From Alphaproteobacteria bacterium (GTDB lineage: Bacteria; Pseudomonadota; Alphaproteobacteria; Rhizobiales; Beijerinckiaceae), in the NCBI GenBank assembly GCA_016869595.1, contig VGDT01000008.1, forward strand, positions 1 through 64,000: a DNA stretch of 64,000 nucleotides, in the 5' to 3' direction. Of the stretch, positions 8,699 through 16,670 are shown piece by piece. Made by a program: the position numbers and the translations under genes. Below the pieces are notes generated by a model. It was given only the letters and a program-made list of their open reading frames with translations. It was not told the origin of the DNA and did no database searches. Position 1 is the first letter of the stretch. Each line of letters opens with the position of its first letter.

Positions 8699-9295
8699 AT
8701 GAGCGATCCAACGAACGCGGACAAAAAGGCCGACGCTAACGGGAAGCAGGCGGGCGCTGAGCCCTCGTCGCTGTCGCAGCCGTCGGCCGAATCCGACATT
8801 GCGCAGCCGGAGCCGTTCACCGAGCTCGAAAATCTATATGCTGAAAACGCAGGTCTGAAAGACAAGCTCCTTCGCGCGCTCGCCGAAGTCGAGAATGTGC
8901 GCCGCCGCGCCGAACGCGAGGTCGCCGACGCGAAAGCGTATGGCGTCGCCAATTTCGCGCGCGAAACGCTGTCCTTCGCCGACAATCTGCGCCGAGCCTT
9001 GGAGAACGTGCCCGAGGGATCGCGCGCCGACCCGGCGGTCGCGTCGCTCGTCGAAGGCGTCGAGCTCATGGAGCGCGATTTTCTGGCGCGGCTCGCGCGC
9101 TTCGGGGTCAAGAAGATCGAAGCGCAAGGCGCCCGCTTCGATCCTAATCAGCATGAAGCGCTGTTCGAAATCCCCGATGATAGTCAGCCCGCGGGCACGG
9201 TCGCTCAGGTCGTCGAGCAAGGCTATGTGATCGGCGAACGCGTGTTGCGGCCCGCGAAGGTCGGCGTGACGCGCGGCGGATCGAAGCCTTCCTGA
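8699..9295 (+). CDS. grpE: GrpE nucleotide exchange factor
   Basis: A 198-aa co-chaperone that releases ADP from DnaK. The N-terminus is disordered and polar, a long coiled coil (residues about 40-90, LRALAEVENVRRRAEREVADA) follows, and the C-terminal beta domain carries NQHEALFEIPDDSQPAGTVAQVVEQGY. AAGGTGACAGC precedes the ATG. hrcA, its usual neighbour, is absent here, and I see no clear heat-shock promoter in the 53-base gap after glnD. Confidence 0.95.
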   Translation: MSDPTNADKKADANGKQAGAEPSSLSQPSAESDIAQPEPFTELENLYAENAGLKDKLLRALAEVENVRRRAEREVADAKAYGVANFARETLSFADNLRRALENVPEGSRADPAVASLVEGVELMERDFLARLARFGVKKIEAQGARFDPNQHEALFEIPDDSQPAGTVAQVVEQGYVIGERVLRPAKVGVTRGGSKPS

Positions 9296-9311
9296 GCGCC
9301 GAGGGACGATC

Positions 9312-10316
9312 ATGGACGAGCGGGCGCCGGCGGCAAAGTCCCAAGAGGCGGGGGTGGTCGCGGCGGCCGTCTATCATGGCGGCCGCAAGATCGTCGATAT
9401 CGAAATCGACGAGGCCGGAGAATGGGCCAAGCGCGAAGGCCATGTCGTTTGGATCGGACTCTACGAACCGTCAAAAGAGCTGCTGGAGCGCGTTGGCCGC
9501 CAGTTCTCGCTGCATCACCTCGCGATCGAGGATGCATTCAAGGCGCATCAGTTTCCCAAGCTCGAAGAATATGAGGACAGCATCTTCATCGTCGCGCGCA
9601 CCGCGCAGATGGTCGATGGCCACATGGCATTTGGCGAAACGCATCTTTTCGTCGGCGTCGGCTATGTCGTGAGCGTCCGCCACGGAGCCTCGGAGTCTTA
9701 TGCGCATGTGCGCGAACGGTGCGAAGCGCGTGTGGAGCGTCTCTCAGAGGGCGAAGACTTCATCGTCTACGCCATTCTCGATTTCATCGTCGACAACTAC
9801 TTCCCGGTGCTCGACGCCATCAACGATGAAGTCGAGGACATCGAGGATCACGTGATCACGACGACAATGGGCCGGGCGGAGATCGAGCAGCTCTACACCT
9901 TGCGGCGCGACCTGCTACGTCTACGCAACGCCGCTACGCCGCTTTCCGATGTATGCCGCCGCTTGGAGCGTAGTGACATCGTCGCCATCGATCCGGTCAT
10001 GCGGCCGCATTTTCGCGACGTGCGCGACCATTTGCGCCGTGTCCAGGAACGCATCGACACGATGCGGGAAACGCTGGCCTTCGCCTTCGAGGCGAGCCTG
10101 ATGAACTCGCAAATGCAGCAGACCGACATCGCTCGCCGGCTTGCCGCCTGGGCCGCCATTCTCGCCGTGCCCACCGCCATTGCCGGCATTTACGGCATGA
10201 ATTTCGAGCACATGCCCGAGCTCAAGTGGGAATATGGCTATTACGTCGTCCTGGGCATGACGGCGACGGTCTGCGCCGTCCTGTATTACCGGCTGCGCCG
10301 CGCCGGCTGGCTGTAG
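9312..10316 (+). CDS. corA: CorA-family divalent metal ion channel
   Basis: A 334-aa CorA-type magnesium/cobalt transporter of the inner membrane. It has the large cytoplasmic alpha/beta domain, the long stalk helix, and two C-terminal membrane helices. The signature YGMNFEHMPELKW lies between the helices (GMN near residue 294). The start at 9312 has GAGGGACG upstream. The substrate could be Mg2+, Co2+ or Ni2+; sequence alone does not decide this. Confidence 0.92.
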   Translation: MDERAPAAKSQEAGVVAAAVYHGGRKIVDIEIDEAGEWAKREGHVVWIGLYEPSKELLERVGRQFSLHHLAIEDAFKAHQFPKLEEYEDSIFIVARTAQMVDGHMAFGETHLFVGVGYVVSVRHGASESYAHVRERCEARVERLSEGEDFIVYAILDFIVDNYFPVLDAINDEVEDIEDHVITTTMGRAEIEQLYTLRRDLLRLRNAATPLSDVCRRLERSDIVAIDPVMRPHFRDVRDHLRRVQERIDTMRETLAFAFEASLMNSQMQQTDIARRLAAWAAILAVPTAIAGIYGMNFEHMPELKWEYGYYVVLGMTATVCAVLYYRLRRAGWL

Positions 10317-10448
10317 GCTGGCGGCGCCTTACGAAAGTTTCATGCCGTCGCCATTGGACGGCAAAGCGGCCGTCTCCATCTTTCATCTCGCGGCGGCGTT
10401 GCGCTTCTCCTCAGCGGGGCGTCGCTCAGAGATGGAGATTTTCGAAAA

Positions 10449-11963
10449 ATGGCTATCGCAATCAATCCTCGCGACCGCGCCGTAAAAGCGCCGCGCCGCG
10501 CGTCCCGCCTGGCGCTGATGAGCGCTGCGGCCGTGTTCGCGCTTGGCGTAGCCCTCGGTCCGGCGCAGCTCACGCCGGCCTACGCCGAAGCGCCGCTTTC
10601 CGGATCCGTCACAGCTGCCGGACCCGCATCCTTTGCTGACGTTGTGGAGCGCGTGAAGCCGGCCGTCGTCGCCATCAAGGTGAAGGCGGTCGAGAACGCG
10701 CAAGGCGGCATGTTTGAGATGCCCGACATCTCGCCCGACGACCCCATGTATCGTTTCTTCAAGCGTTTTGGCGAACCTGGCCCCGGGGGCCGTCCCCAAA
10801 AGCACATGACGATGTCCCAGGGCTCTGGATTCATCATCAGCGCCGACGGCTACGTCGTTACGAATAATCACGTGGTCGAACACGCCAGCGAAGTCGAGGT
10901 TGCGCTCGACGATAGCAGATCGCTTCCGGCCAAGGTGGTCGGCACCGACAAGCGCACCGACCTTGCCCTGCTCAAGATCAACGACGGCCAGAAGTTGCCC
11001 TATGTCGAGTGGGGCTCGACGACGCCGCGCGTGGGCGACTGGGTCATCGCGGTCGGAAATCCGTTTGGTCTCGGCGGCTCCGTGACCGCCGGAATCATCT
11101 CGGCCCGCGGACGCGACATCGGGGCGGGCCCCTATGACGATTTCCTGCAGATCGACGCGCCGGTCAACCGCGGCAACTCGGGCGGCCCGGCGTTCGACTC
11201 GCACGGCAATGTGATCGGCGTGAATACTGCGATCTATTCGCCCTCTGGCGGATCGGTTGGCATCGGCTTCGCCATTCCAACCGAAGTGGCGAAGGACGTC
11301 GTAGCCGCGCTTAAGGAAAAAGGTTCGGTTTCGCGCGGCTGGATCGGCGTCAAGATTCAGAATGTCACGCCGGAAATCGCCGACAGCATGGGACTGAAAA
11401 CGACGAAAGGCGCGCTGGTCGCGCAGCCGCAGAAGGGCGCCCCGGCTGAAGAGGCGGGCCTTAAAGCGGGCGACCTCATCGTCGCGGTCAATGGCGATAA
11501 GATCGAGACCCCACGCGATCTTGCGCGTCGCATCGCCGCTCTTGGCCCTGGCAAAACGGTGGATGTCACCTATCAGCGCGCGGGCGCCGAAAAGACTGTG
11601 AAGCTCAAACTCGGCACGCTGCCTGAAGAGCAGGAAGCGCGCGCCGATGACGAGAGCCCTTCGCAGCAAGGTTCGGAACTGTCCGGACTCGGAATCGAGG
11701 TCGTGCCGGCGACTGAGGTGCGCGGCGCGGGCCGTGAAGGACTGCTCGTGACCGATCTCGATCCGTCCGGCGCCGCCGCGCAAAAGGGATTGCGCCGAGG
11801 CGACGTTATCGTCGAGGCCGGCGGGCAGCCAGTGAACTCAAGCGGCGATCTCTCCTCGGCGCTCGAGTCCGCTCGCAAGGACGGGCGACGTTCGGTACTG
11901 CTCAGGGTGAAGTCTGCAAACAGCGCGAAATTCATCGCCGTTCCCCTGAAGGGCGCCGGCTAA
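10449..11963 (+). CDS. degP: Periplasmic serine protease DegP/HtrA
   Basis: A 504-aa Do-type protease and chaperone for misfolded envelope proteins. It has a signal peptide (about 1-46, ending at TPAYA-EA). The trypsin-like domain has the triad His141 (VTNNHVVEHA), Asp171 (RTDLALLKI) and Ser244 (RGNSGGPAFD), followed by two PDZ domains (from about residues 295 and 420). A strong terminator and then a two-component system follow; the same degP-regulator-kinase order is known in other Hyphomicrobiales and suggests an envelope-stress circuit. Confidence 0.95.
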   Translation: MAIAINPRDRAVKAPRRASRLALMSAAAVFALGVALGPAQLTPAYAEAPLSGSVTAAGPASFADVVERVKPAVVAIKVKAVENAQGGMFEMPDISPDDPMYRFFKRFGEPGPGGRPQKHMTMSQGSGFIISADGYVVTNNHVVEHASEVEVALDDSRSLPAKVVGTDKRTDLALLKINDGQKLPYVEWGSTTPRVGDWVIAVGNPFGLGGSVTAGIISARGRDIGAGPYDDFLQIDAPVNRGNSGGPAFDSHGNVIGVNTAIYSPSGGSVGIGFAIPTEVAKDVVAALKEKGSVSRGWIGVKIQNVTPEIADSMGLKTTKGALVAQPQKGAPAEEAGLKAGDLIVAVNGDKIETPRDLARRIAALGPGKTVDVTYQRAGAEKTVKLKLGTLPEEQEARADDESPSQQGSELSGLGIEVVPATEVRGAGREGLLVTDLDPSGAAAQKGLRRGDVIVEAGGQPVNSSGDLSSALESARKDGRRSVLLRVKSANSAKFIAVPLKGAG

Positions 11964-12075
11964 GCGGCATAAAGAGCTTCTTGCGTTGAGGCCGACATAC
12001 TGCACCCGCCCGCAGCCGGTCTCCGCAACGAAGAGCGTCGGGAAGAGCCAGTCCCCTCCTGGCTCCCGAACGCGG

Positions 12076-12112
12076 GGCAGGCTGGCGCGCAAGCGCCGGC
12101 CTGCCGTTTTTT
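12076..12112 (+). terminator. Rho-independent terminator after degP
   Basis: GGCAGGC-T-GGCGC, loop GCAA, GCGCC-G-GCCTGCC forms a long near-perfect stem followed by GTTTTTT. It lies between degP and the response regulator, so the regulator needs read-through or a promoter of its own. Confidence 0.85.
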
Positions 12113-12134
12113 ACAATATCGGATATAGAGACAC

Positions 12135-12818
12135 ATGCGCATTCTCATCATTGAAGACGATAACGAAGCGAGCGAATATCTCGTCAAGGCTTTCCGCGAA
12201 CAGGGCCACGTCGCCGAACATGCCCCGGATGGGCTCTCAGGCTACGGGCGCGCCAGCGAAGGCGACTACGACGTGCTGATCGTCGACAGGATGCTGCCCA
12301 AAATGGACGGGCTCTCGCTGATTTCCGGCTTGCGCGAGCAGGGCGTGGAAACCCCGGCGCTCATTCTCTCCGCTCTCGGCCAGGTCGATGACCGCGTAAA
12401 GGGTTTACGCGCCGGCGGTGACGATTATCTGCCAAAGCCCTACGCGTTCTCGGAACTACTGGCGCGGGTCGAGGCGCTGGCGCGCCGTCGCGTCGGCCCA
12501 AAGGGCGAAGAGACACAATACCGGGTTGGCGATCTGGAGCTCGATCGTCTATCGCATAAGGTGACAGTCGGCGGCCAGGATGTAGTGCTCCAGCCGCGGG
12601 AGTTTCGGCTGTTGGAATATTTGATGAAACATGCGGGTCAGGTTGTGACCCGCACAATGTTGCTGGAAAACGTCTGGGACTATCATTTCGATCCGCAGAC
12701 GAACGTCATCGACGTGCATATTTCCCGTTTGCGCTCCAAGATCGACAAAGGCCGCGAGAACCCGCTTCTGCATACGATCCGCGGGGCGGGGTATATGATC
12801 CGTGACGGCGCTCGGTAA
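12135..12818 (+). CDS. OmpR/PhoB-family response regulator
   Basis: A 227-aa regulator. The receiver domain has the acidic pair Asp8/Asp9, phosphoacceptor Asp51 (LIVDRMLPKMDG) and Lys101 (YLPKPYAF). The C-terminal winged-helix DNA-binding domain carries LQPREFRLLEYLMKHAG and VIDVHISRLRSKID. The following kinase gene overlaps its end by 17 bases, so the pair is translationally coupled. Position after degP suggests a role in envelope homeostasis; the target genes are unknown. Confidence 0.93.
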   Translation: MRILIIEDDNEASEYLVKAFREQGHVAEHAPDGLSGYGRASEGDYDVLIVDRMLPKMDGLSLISGLREQGVETPALILSALGQVDDRVKGLRAGGDDYLPKPYAFSELLARVEALARRRVGPKGEETQYRVGDLELDRLSHKVTVGGQDVVLQPREFRLLEYLMKHAGQVVTRTMLLENVWDYHFDPQTNVIDVHISRLRSKIDKGRENPLLHTIRGAGYMIRDGAR

Positions 12819-14214
12819 ACTCTTCCGAACGACGGCGTTCAAACTGTCGATCGCCTATCTCGTGCTGTTTTCGATTGGCGCGGGGCTTGTGCTTGCCCGC
12901 GTCGGCGCGCGAGTGAAAGAAGTGCTCGACGAACAGATCGAGCAAACGGTCGACGCCGAAATCCGGGCGCTTTCCGAACAATATGCGCAGGGCGGCCTGC
13001 GTCAGCTCGCTAATGCAGTCGAACGCCGCGTGCGCGCGCCAGGCGGTTCGCTCTATCTGCTCTCGAGCCATTCGGGGGACGTCATTGTCGGCAATATCGA
13101 GCAGCCGGCGTTCACGCCATCGGGCGGAACGGAACTTGTCGAAACGACCTATGAGCGACGGGGCGAGCCGGGCGTTAAACACCCGGCGTTGATGCGGCTG
13201 TTCCTTCTTCCCGGTGGTTTTCGCCTGCTCATCGGCCACGATATCGAAGACCACGAGGTGCTGCGCGGGATCTTGCGCCGCGCGCTCGGCGTCTCGCTGT
13301 TCTGGCTCGCCCTCGTCGGCGCGCTTGGCGGACTCTTCGTCGCGCATCGCATGCTCGACCGCGTCGACGTGATGTCAGCCTCGGCGCGGCGCATCATGGC
13401 GGGCGACATGCACGAACGCCTCGCGGTCTCGGGCGCCGGCGACGAACTTGATCGCTTGGCCGAAAATTTCAACGCCATGCTCGAGCGCATTAGCGAGCTG
13501 ATGGCCGGCTTGCGCGAAGTTTCCGACAATATCGCGCATGACCTCAAGACGCCTCTGACCCGCCTGCGCAATCGCGCCGAGGCGGCCTTGCGGGCGGGCT
13601 CAGACGATCGAGAGCATCGCGAGGCGCTGGCCGCGGTGATCGAAGAGTCGGACAATCTGATCGGCGTGTTCAACGCGCTGTTAATGATCGCGCGCGCAGA
13701 GGCCGGCTATTGCAGCGACAATATGGCCGCCTTCGACGCCGACGCGGTCGTGCGCGACATCGCCGAGATGTATGAACCCGTCGCGGAAGAGCAGGGGGCG
13801 CATCTCGACGTTACGGCGCAGGACGGCCTCGCCGTCACGGGCAGCAGGGAACTGCTCGGGCAAGCGCTCGTCAACCTCGTGGACAATGCGCTGAAATATG
13901 GCGCCACAGGCGATGATCCGCGCATCACGATCGAGGCGCGGCGCGTCTGCGACCGTGTGGAGATCATCGTCGCTGACCGCGGACCCGGCATTGCGCCATC
14001 GGATCGCGAGCGCGTCGTCGGTCGTTTCGTGCGGCTTGAGAATTCGCGTTCTCGGCCTGGCTCAGGTCTGGGATTGTCTCTCGCCGCGGCGGTTGCACGG
14101 ATGCATCATGGCGCGCTGCGGATCGAGGACAATGCGCCCGGCTTGCGCGTGGCGCTGTCGTTGCCCGCGATACGGATGACAGCGGGTCCCGCTCCGCGAA
14201 TGGAGCGTGCATAA
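12802..14214 (+). CDS. Sensor histidine kinase, partner of the upstream regulator
   Basis: A 470-aa membrane kinase starting at GTG. Membrane segments at about 13-35 and 160-185 flank a periplasmic sensor region. A HAMP linker follows, then HisKA with His246 (SDNIAHDLKTPLTRLRNRAE), then the HATPase domain with N box LVNLVDNALKYG, DRGPGIAP and GSGLGLSLAAAV. Its 3' end overlaps the end of the convergent kinase gene by 109 bases. Its signal is unknown. Confidence 0.93.
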   Translation: MTALGKLFRTTAFKLSIAYLVLFSIGAGLVLARVGARVKEVLDEQIEQTVDAEIRALSEQYAQGGLRQLANAVERRVRAPGGSLYLLSSHSGDVIVGNIEQPAFTPSGGTELVETTYERRGEPGVKHPALMRLFLLPGGFRLLIGHDIEDHEVLRGILRRALGVSLFWLALVGALGGLFVAHRMLDRVDVMSASARRIMAGDMHERLAVSGAGDELDRLAENFNAMLERISELMAGLREVSDNIAHDLKTPLTRLRNRAEAALRAGSDDREHREALAAVIEESDNLIGVFNALLMIARAEAGYCSDNMAAFDADAVVRDIAEMYEPVAEEQGAHLDVTAQDGLAVTGSRELLGQALVNLVDNALKYGATGDDPRITIEARRVCDRVEIIVADRGPGIAPSDRERVVGRFVRLENSRSRPGSGLGLSLAAAVARMHHGALRIEDNAPGLRVALSLPAIRMTAGPAPRMERA

Positions 14215-16547
14215 GGCGAGACTTTCTCTCTCGCGCCCGCCTGCTCGGTCGCGCGCGGCTTTAACGGAGTTACCGTCGCCGAGGCGGCCGGCAGCCGCAT
14301 CATGACGATCGTGCCTTCTCCAAGACGCGAGCGGAAGCGTAGTGCGCCGCCATGCAATTCGATGAGCGCACGCGCGATGGCGAGGCCGAGCCCCGATCCC
14401 CGCATGCCATCTTCCATCAAATCCGCGCTTTGTTCGAAGGGCTTGCCGAGCTTGGGAATTTCGCCGGGATCGACGCCGCGTCCCGAGTCCTCGACATAAA
14501 CGTCGATCGCGCCGAAGTGCGGACGCGCGCGAACGCGCACGATGCTACCGTTCTTGCTGAATTTCACGGCGTTGGAAAGAAAGATGCCGAGCGTCTTAGT
14601 GATCGCCGCTTCGTCTCCCACGCAGCGCAGATTTTCGCCGGCATCAACGATGAACTCGACATTCTTGAGTTCGGCGCGCCCGCGCCAGGCGCCGACGGCC
14701 TTGCGTAACGGCTCCGCGACGTTGAACTCCCGCTCGGCGAGACGGACAAGCCCGGCTTCGAGACGCGACATGTCCAGAATGTCGGACAGCACCTCGTTGA
14801 GGTAATTGCCGCCCTGGCGTATGCCGCTGCAATATTCAAGATATTTAGGGGAACCAAGCGCGCCGAAGGGCTGCGCCTCCATCATTTCCGAAAAACCGAT
14901 GATGGCGTTGAGCGGCGTGCGCAACTCGTGGCTCATATTGGCGAGGAATTCCGATTTCGCCACATAGGCGGCTTCGGCCTGCGCCTTCTGGTGATGATAC
15001 TGCTCGGCGAGCGTCGCGAGTTGCTGCGCCTGCATTTCAAGAGTCTGTCGCGAGCGGGTGAGATCGGCGACGCTTGCCGTGAGCCGGCGCTCCGATTCAC
15101 GCAGCTTCTCCTCGTTACGCTTCAGCGCGGTGATGTCAGCGCCGACGGACACATAGCCGCCGTCCTTCGTGCGGCGCTCGTTGATCTGAAGCCAGCGCCC
15201 GTCGATGAGCTGCGCCTCGTAGGTCCGCGCGTCGGGCGACGGACCATCCGGCGAGTCGATCTCGGTGCGGATCAGCGGCGCCGTCGCGCAGCTCATGACC
15301 TGCCGGTAGCTGGCTCCGACCACTGCGGCTTGAGCCGAGAGGCCATGGAGAGCGAGAAATTTTGAATTGCAGGTGACGAGGCGATTTTTCGAGTCCCACA
15401 GCACGAACGCTTCCGAGATGGCGTCAATGGCGTCGCGCAGGCGCAGATTGGCGACCTCAGTATGTTCGGCGAGCGCGCGCTGCTCGGAGACGTTGATTGC
15501 AATCCCAACGAGATGCTTGCCGGATTCACCGTTTTCTTCGACGATCTGCGCCCGGGCGCGGATCCAAATCCATTGGCCCTCGGCGTTCTTCAGCCGAAAC
15601 TCGTGATCGACGCTGTTCGAGCGCGAACACGCGACCATGTCCGCGATCGTCTGGAAGTCGCCATCGTTTGGATGGAGCATCCCGCTCAATTCCGCGAAGG
15701 AGAGAAAGCGGCGCTCTGCGGGAAGCCCCAACATCTCATACATGGAATCCGACCAATAGATCCGGCCGCGGGCGATATCCCACTCCCAGAGGCCGCATCC
15801 GCCGCGCGACAGAGCCGTTTCGAGTCGTCTGCGGATCAGCGAATTCGCGCGCTCAAGCTCTTCACGGCGCCGGGTCTGATGGATGTAGGCTAAAATGATA
15901 ACGATCAGCAGCAGCGTGGCGCCGGCGAAAAGCAGCGCATAGCGCGAAGCGATGCCCCGCCAATCGCCGAGCACATTGTCGACGGGATAAATCATCGCGA
16001 CCTGGCCGAAAGGCGCGGGCAGGTTTCTGACGCTCACGAGGGCTGCAGCGCCCTCGGGCAGAGTGACGCGCATGACGCCGGCGTTATCAGCGAAGTCGAC
16101 GAGCGCCTGTTCCAGACCCAGGGCCTGCGACAACGTCAGCTCATTCGAGGCAATGGGGGGAAGGGCGGCGGCGACGCGGCCGCGCTCGTCAGTGATCAAA
16201 ATGCGTCGACCCCGCGAATGCGCGCCCTGCGGCAAAAGCTGTTCTAGGGGCGCGGCAAATGGCTTTTGCACATCAATCTTGATCTTGTCGCGGAGGTCGA
16301 GCGCGACGGCGCGCGCGAAAAGTTCGAGGTCGTCGACAGCCTGCTCGACCAGCCGATCCTGCATCGCGCTGGTCAGCGACACGGTGAAAGCGACGAGAGA
16401 GAAGAGGCAGACGACGCAGGCGGAGATCGTCAGCGGCCGCAGCCAGGCGAAATTCTTCAGCCCCTTTGGGCGGTCTTCATCGAAACGATACGCTCCCCAC
16501 ACCGTATGGGCGTGAGTCTTCACGCGGGCAGCGGAAGCGCGCGCCAT
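14106..16547 (-). CDS. PAS-domain hybrid-free sensor histidine kinase (PleC/PdhS-like)
   Basis: An 813-aa membrane kinase. It has membrane helices at about 38-60 and 203-223 around an extracytoplasmic region, and two PAS-like domains (about 240-360 and 365-475). A coiled-coil linker leads to HisKA with FLANMSHELRTPLNAIIGFS (His540), then HATPase with GSGLGLAIARALIELHGG. The HisKA sequence is of the type seen in the PleC/DivJ/PdhS/CbrA kinases that control the alphaproteobacterial cell cycle through DivK; that assignment is inference. The ATG at 16547 has GGAGG six bases upstream. The last 40 or so residues look non-homologous and are read across the end of the convergent kinase gene. Confidence 0.85.
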   Translation of the reverse strand: MARASAARVKTHAHTVWGAYRFDEDRPKGLKNFAWLRPLTISACVVCLFSLVAFTVSLTSAMQDRLVEQAVDDLELFARAVALDLRDKIKIDVQKPFAAPLEQLLPQGAHSRGRRILITDERGRVAAALPPIASNELTLSQALGLEQALVDFADNAGVMRVTLPEGAAALVSVRNLPAPFGQVAMIYPVDNVLGDWRGIASRYALLFAGATLLLIVIILAYIHQTRRREELERANSLIRRRLETALSRGGCGLWEWDIARGRIYWSDSMYEMLGLPAERRFLSFAELSGMLHPNDGDFQTIADMVACSRSNSVDHEFRLKNAEGQWIWIRARAQIVEENGESGKHLVGIAINVSEQRALAEHTEVANLRLRDAIDAISEAFVLWDSKNRLVTCNSKFLALHGLSAQAAVVGASYRQVMSCATAPLIRTEIDSPDGPSPDARTYEAQLIDGRWLQINERRTKDGGYVSVGADITALKRNEEKLRESERRLTASVADLTRSRQTLEMQAQQLATLAEQYHHQKAQAEAAYVAKSEFLANMSHELRTPLNAIIGFSEMMEAQPFGALGSPKYLEYCSGIRQGGNYLNEVLSDILDMSRLEAGLVRLAEREFNVAEPLRKAVGAWRGRAELKNVEFIVDAGENLRCVGDEAAITKTLGIFLSNAVKFSKNGSIVRVRARPHFGAIDVYVEDSGRGVDPGEIPKLGKPFEQSADLMEDGMRGSGLGLAIARALIELHGGALRFRSRLGEGTIVMMRLPAASATVTPLKPRATEQAGAREKVSPYARSIRGAGPAVIRIAGNDSATRKPGALSSIRSAP

Positions 16548-16670
16548 CAATAACCTCCGAAATGATTGTGATGCGAACGCGGCTTGTCGTCCGAATCACT
16601 TTCATTCGAATCTCTCTCGGCGAAATTGTCCAGACCTTAACGCGACGTTAACGGAACTTTTTTTGTCTCT

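Noticed and set aside
10383..11783. 466-codon open frame on the minus strand inside degP
   Set aside because: Antisense shadow of a GC-rich gene; composition is Arg/His-rich and no motif is seen, while the + strand frame is a complete DegP.
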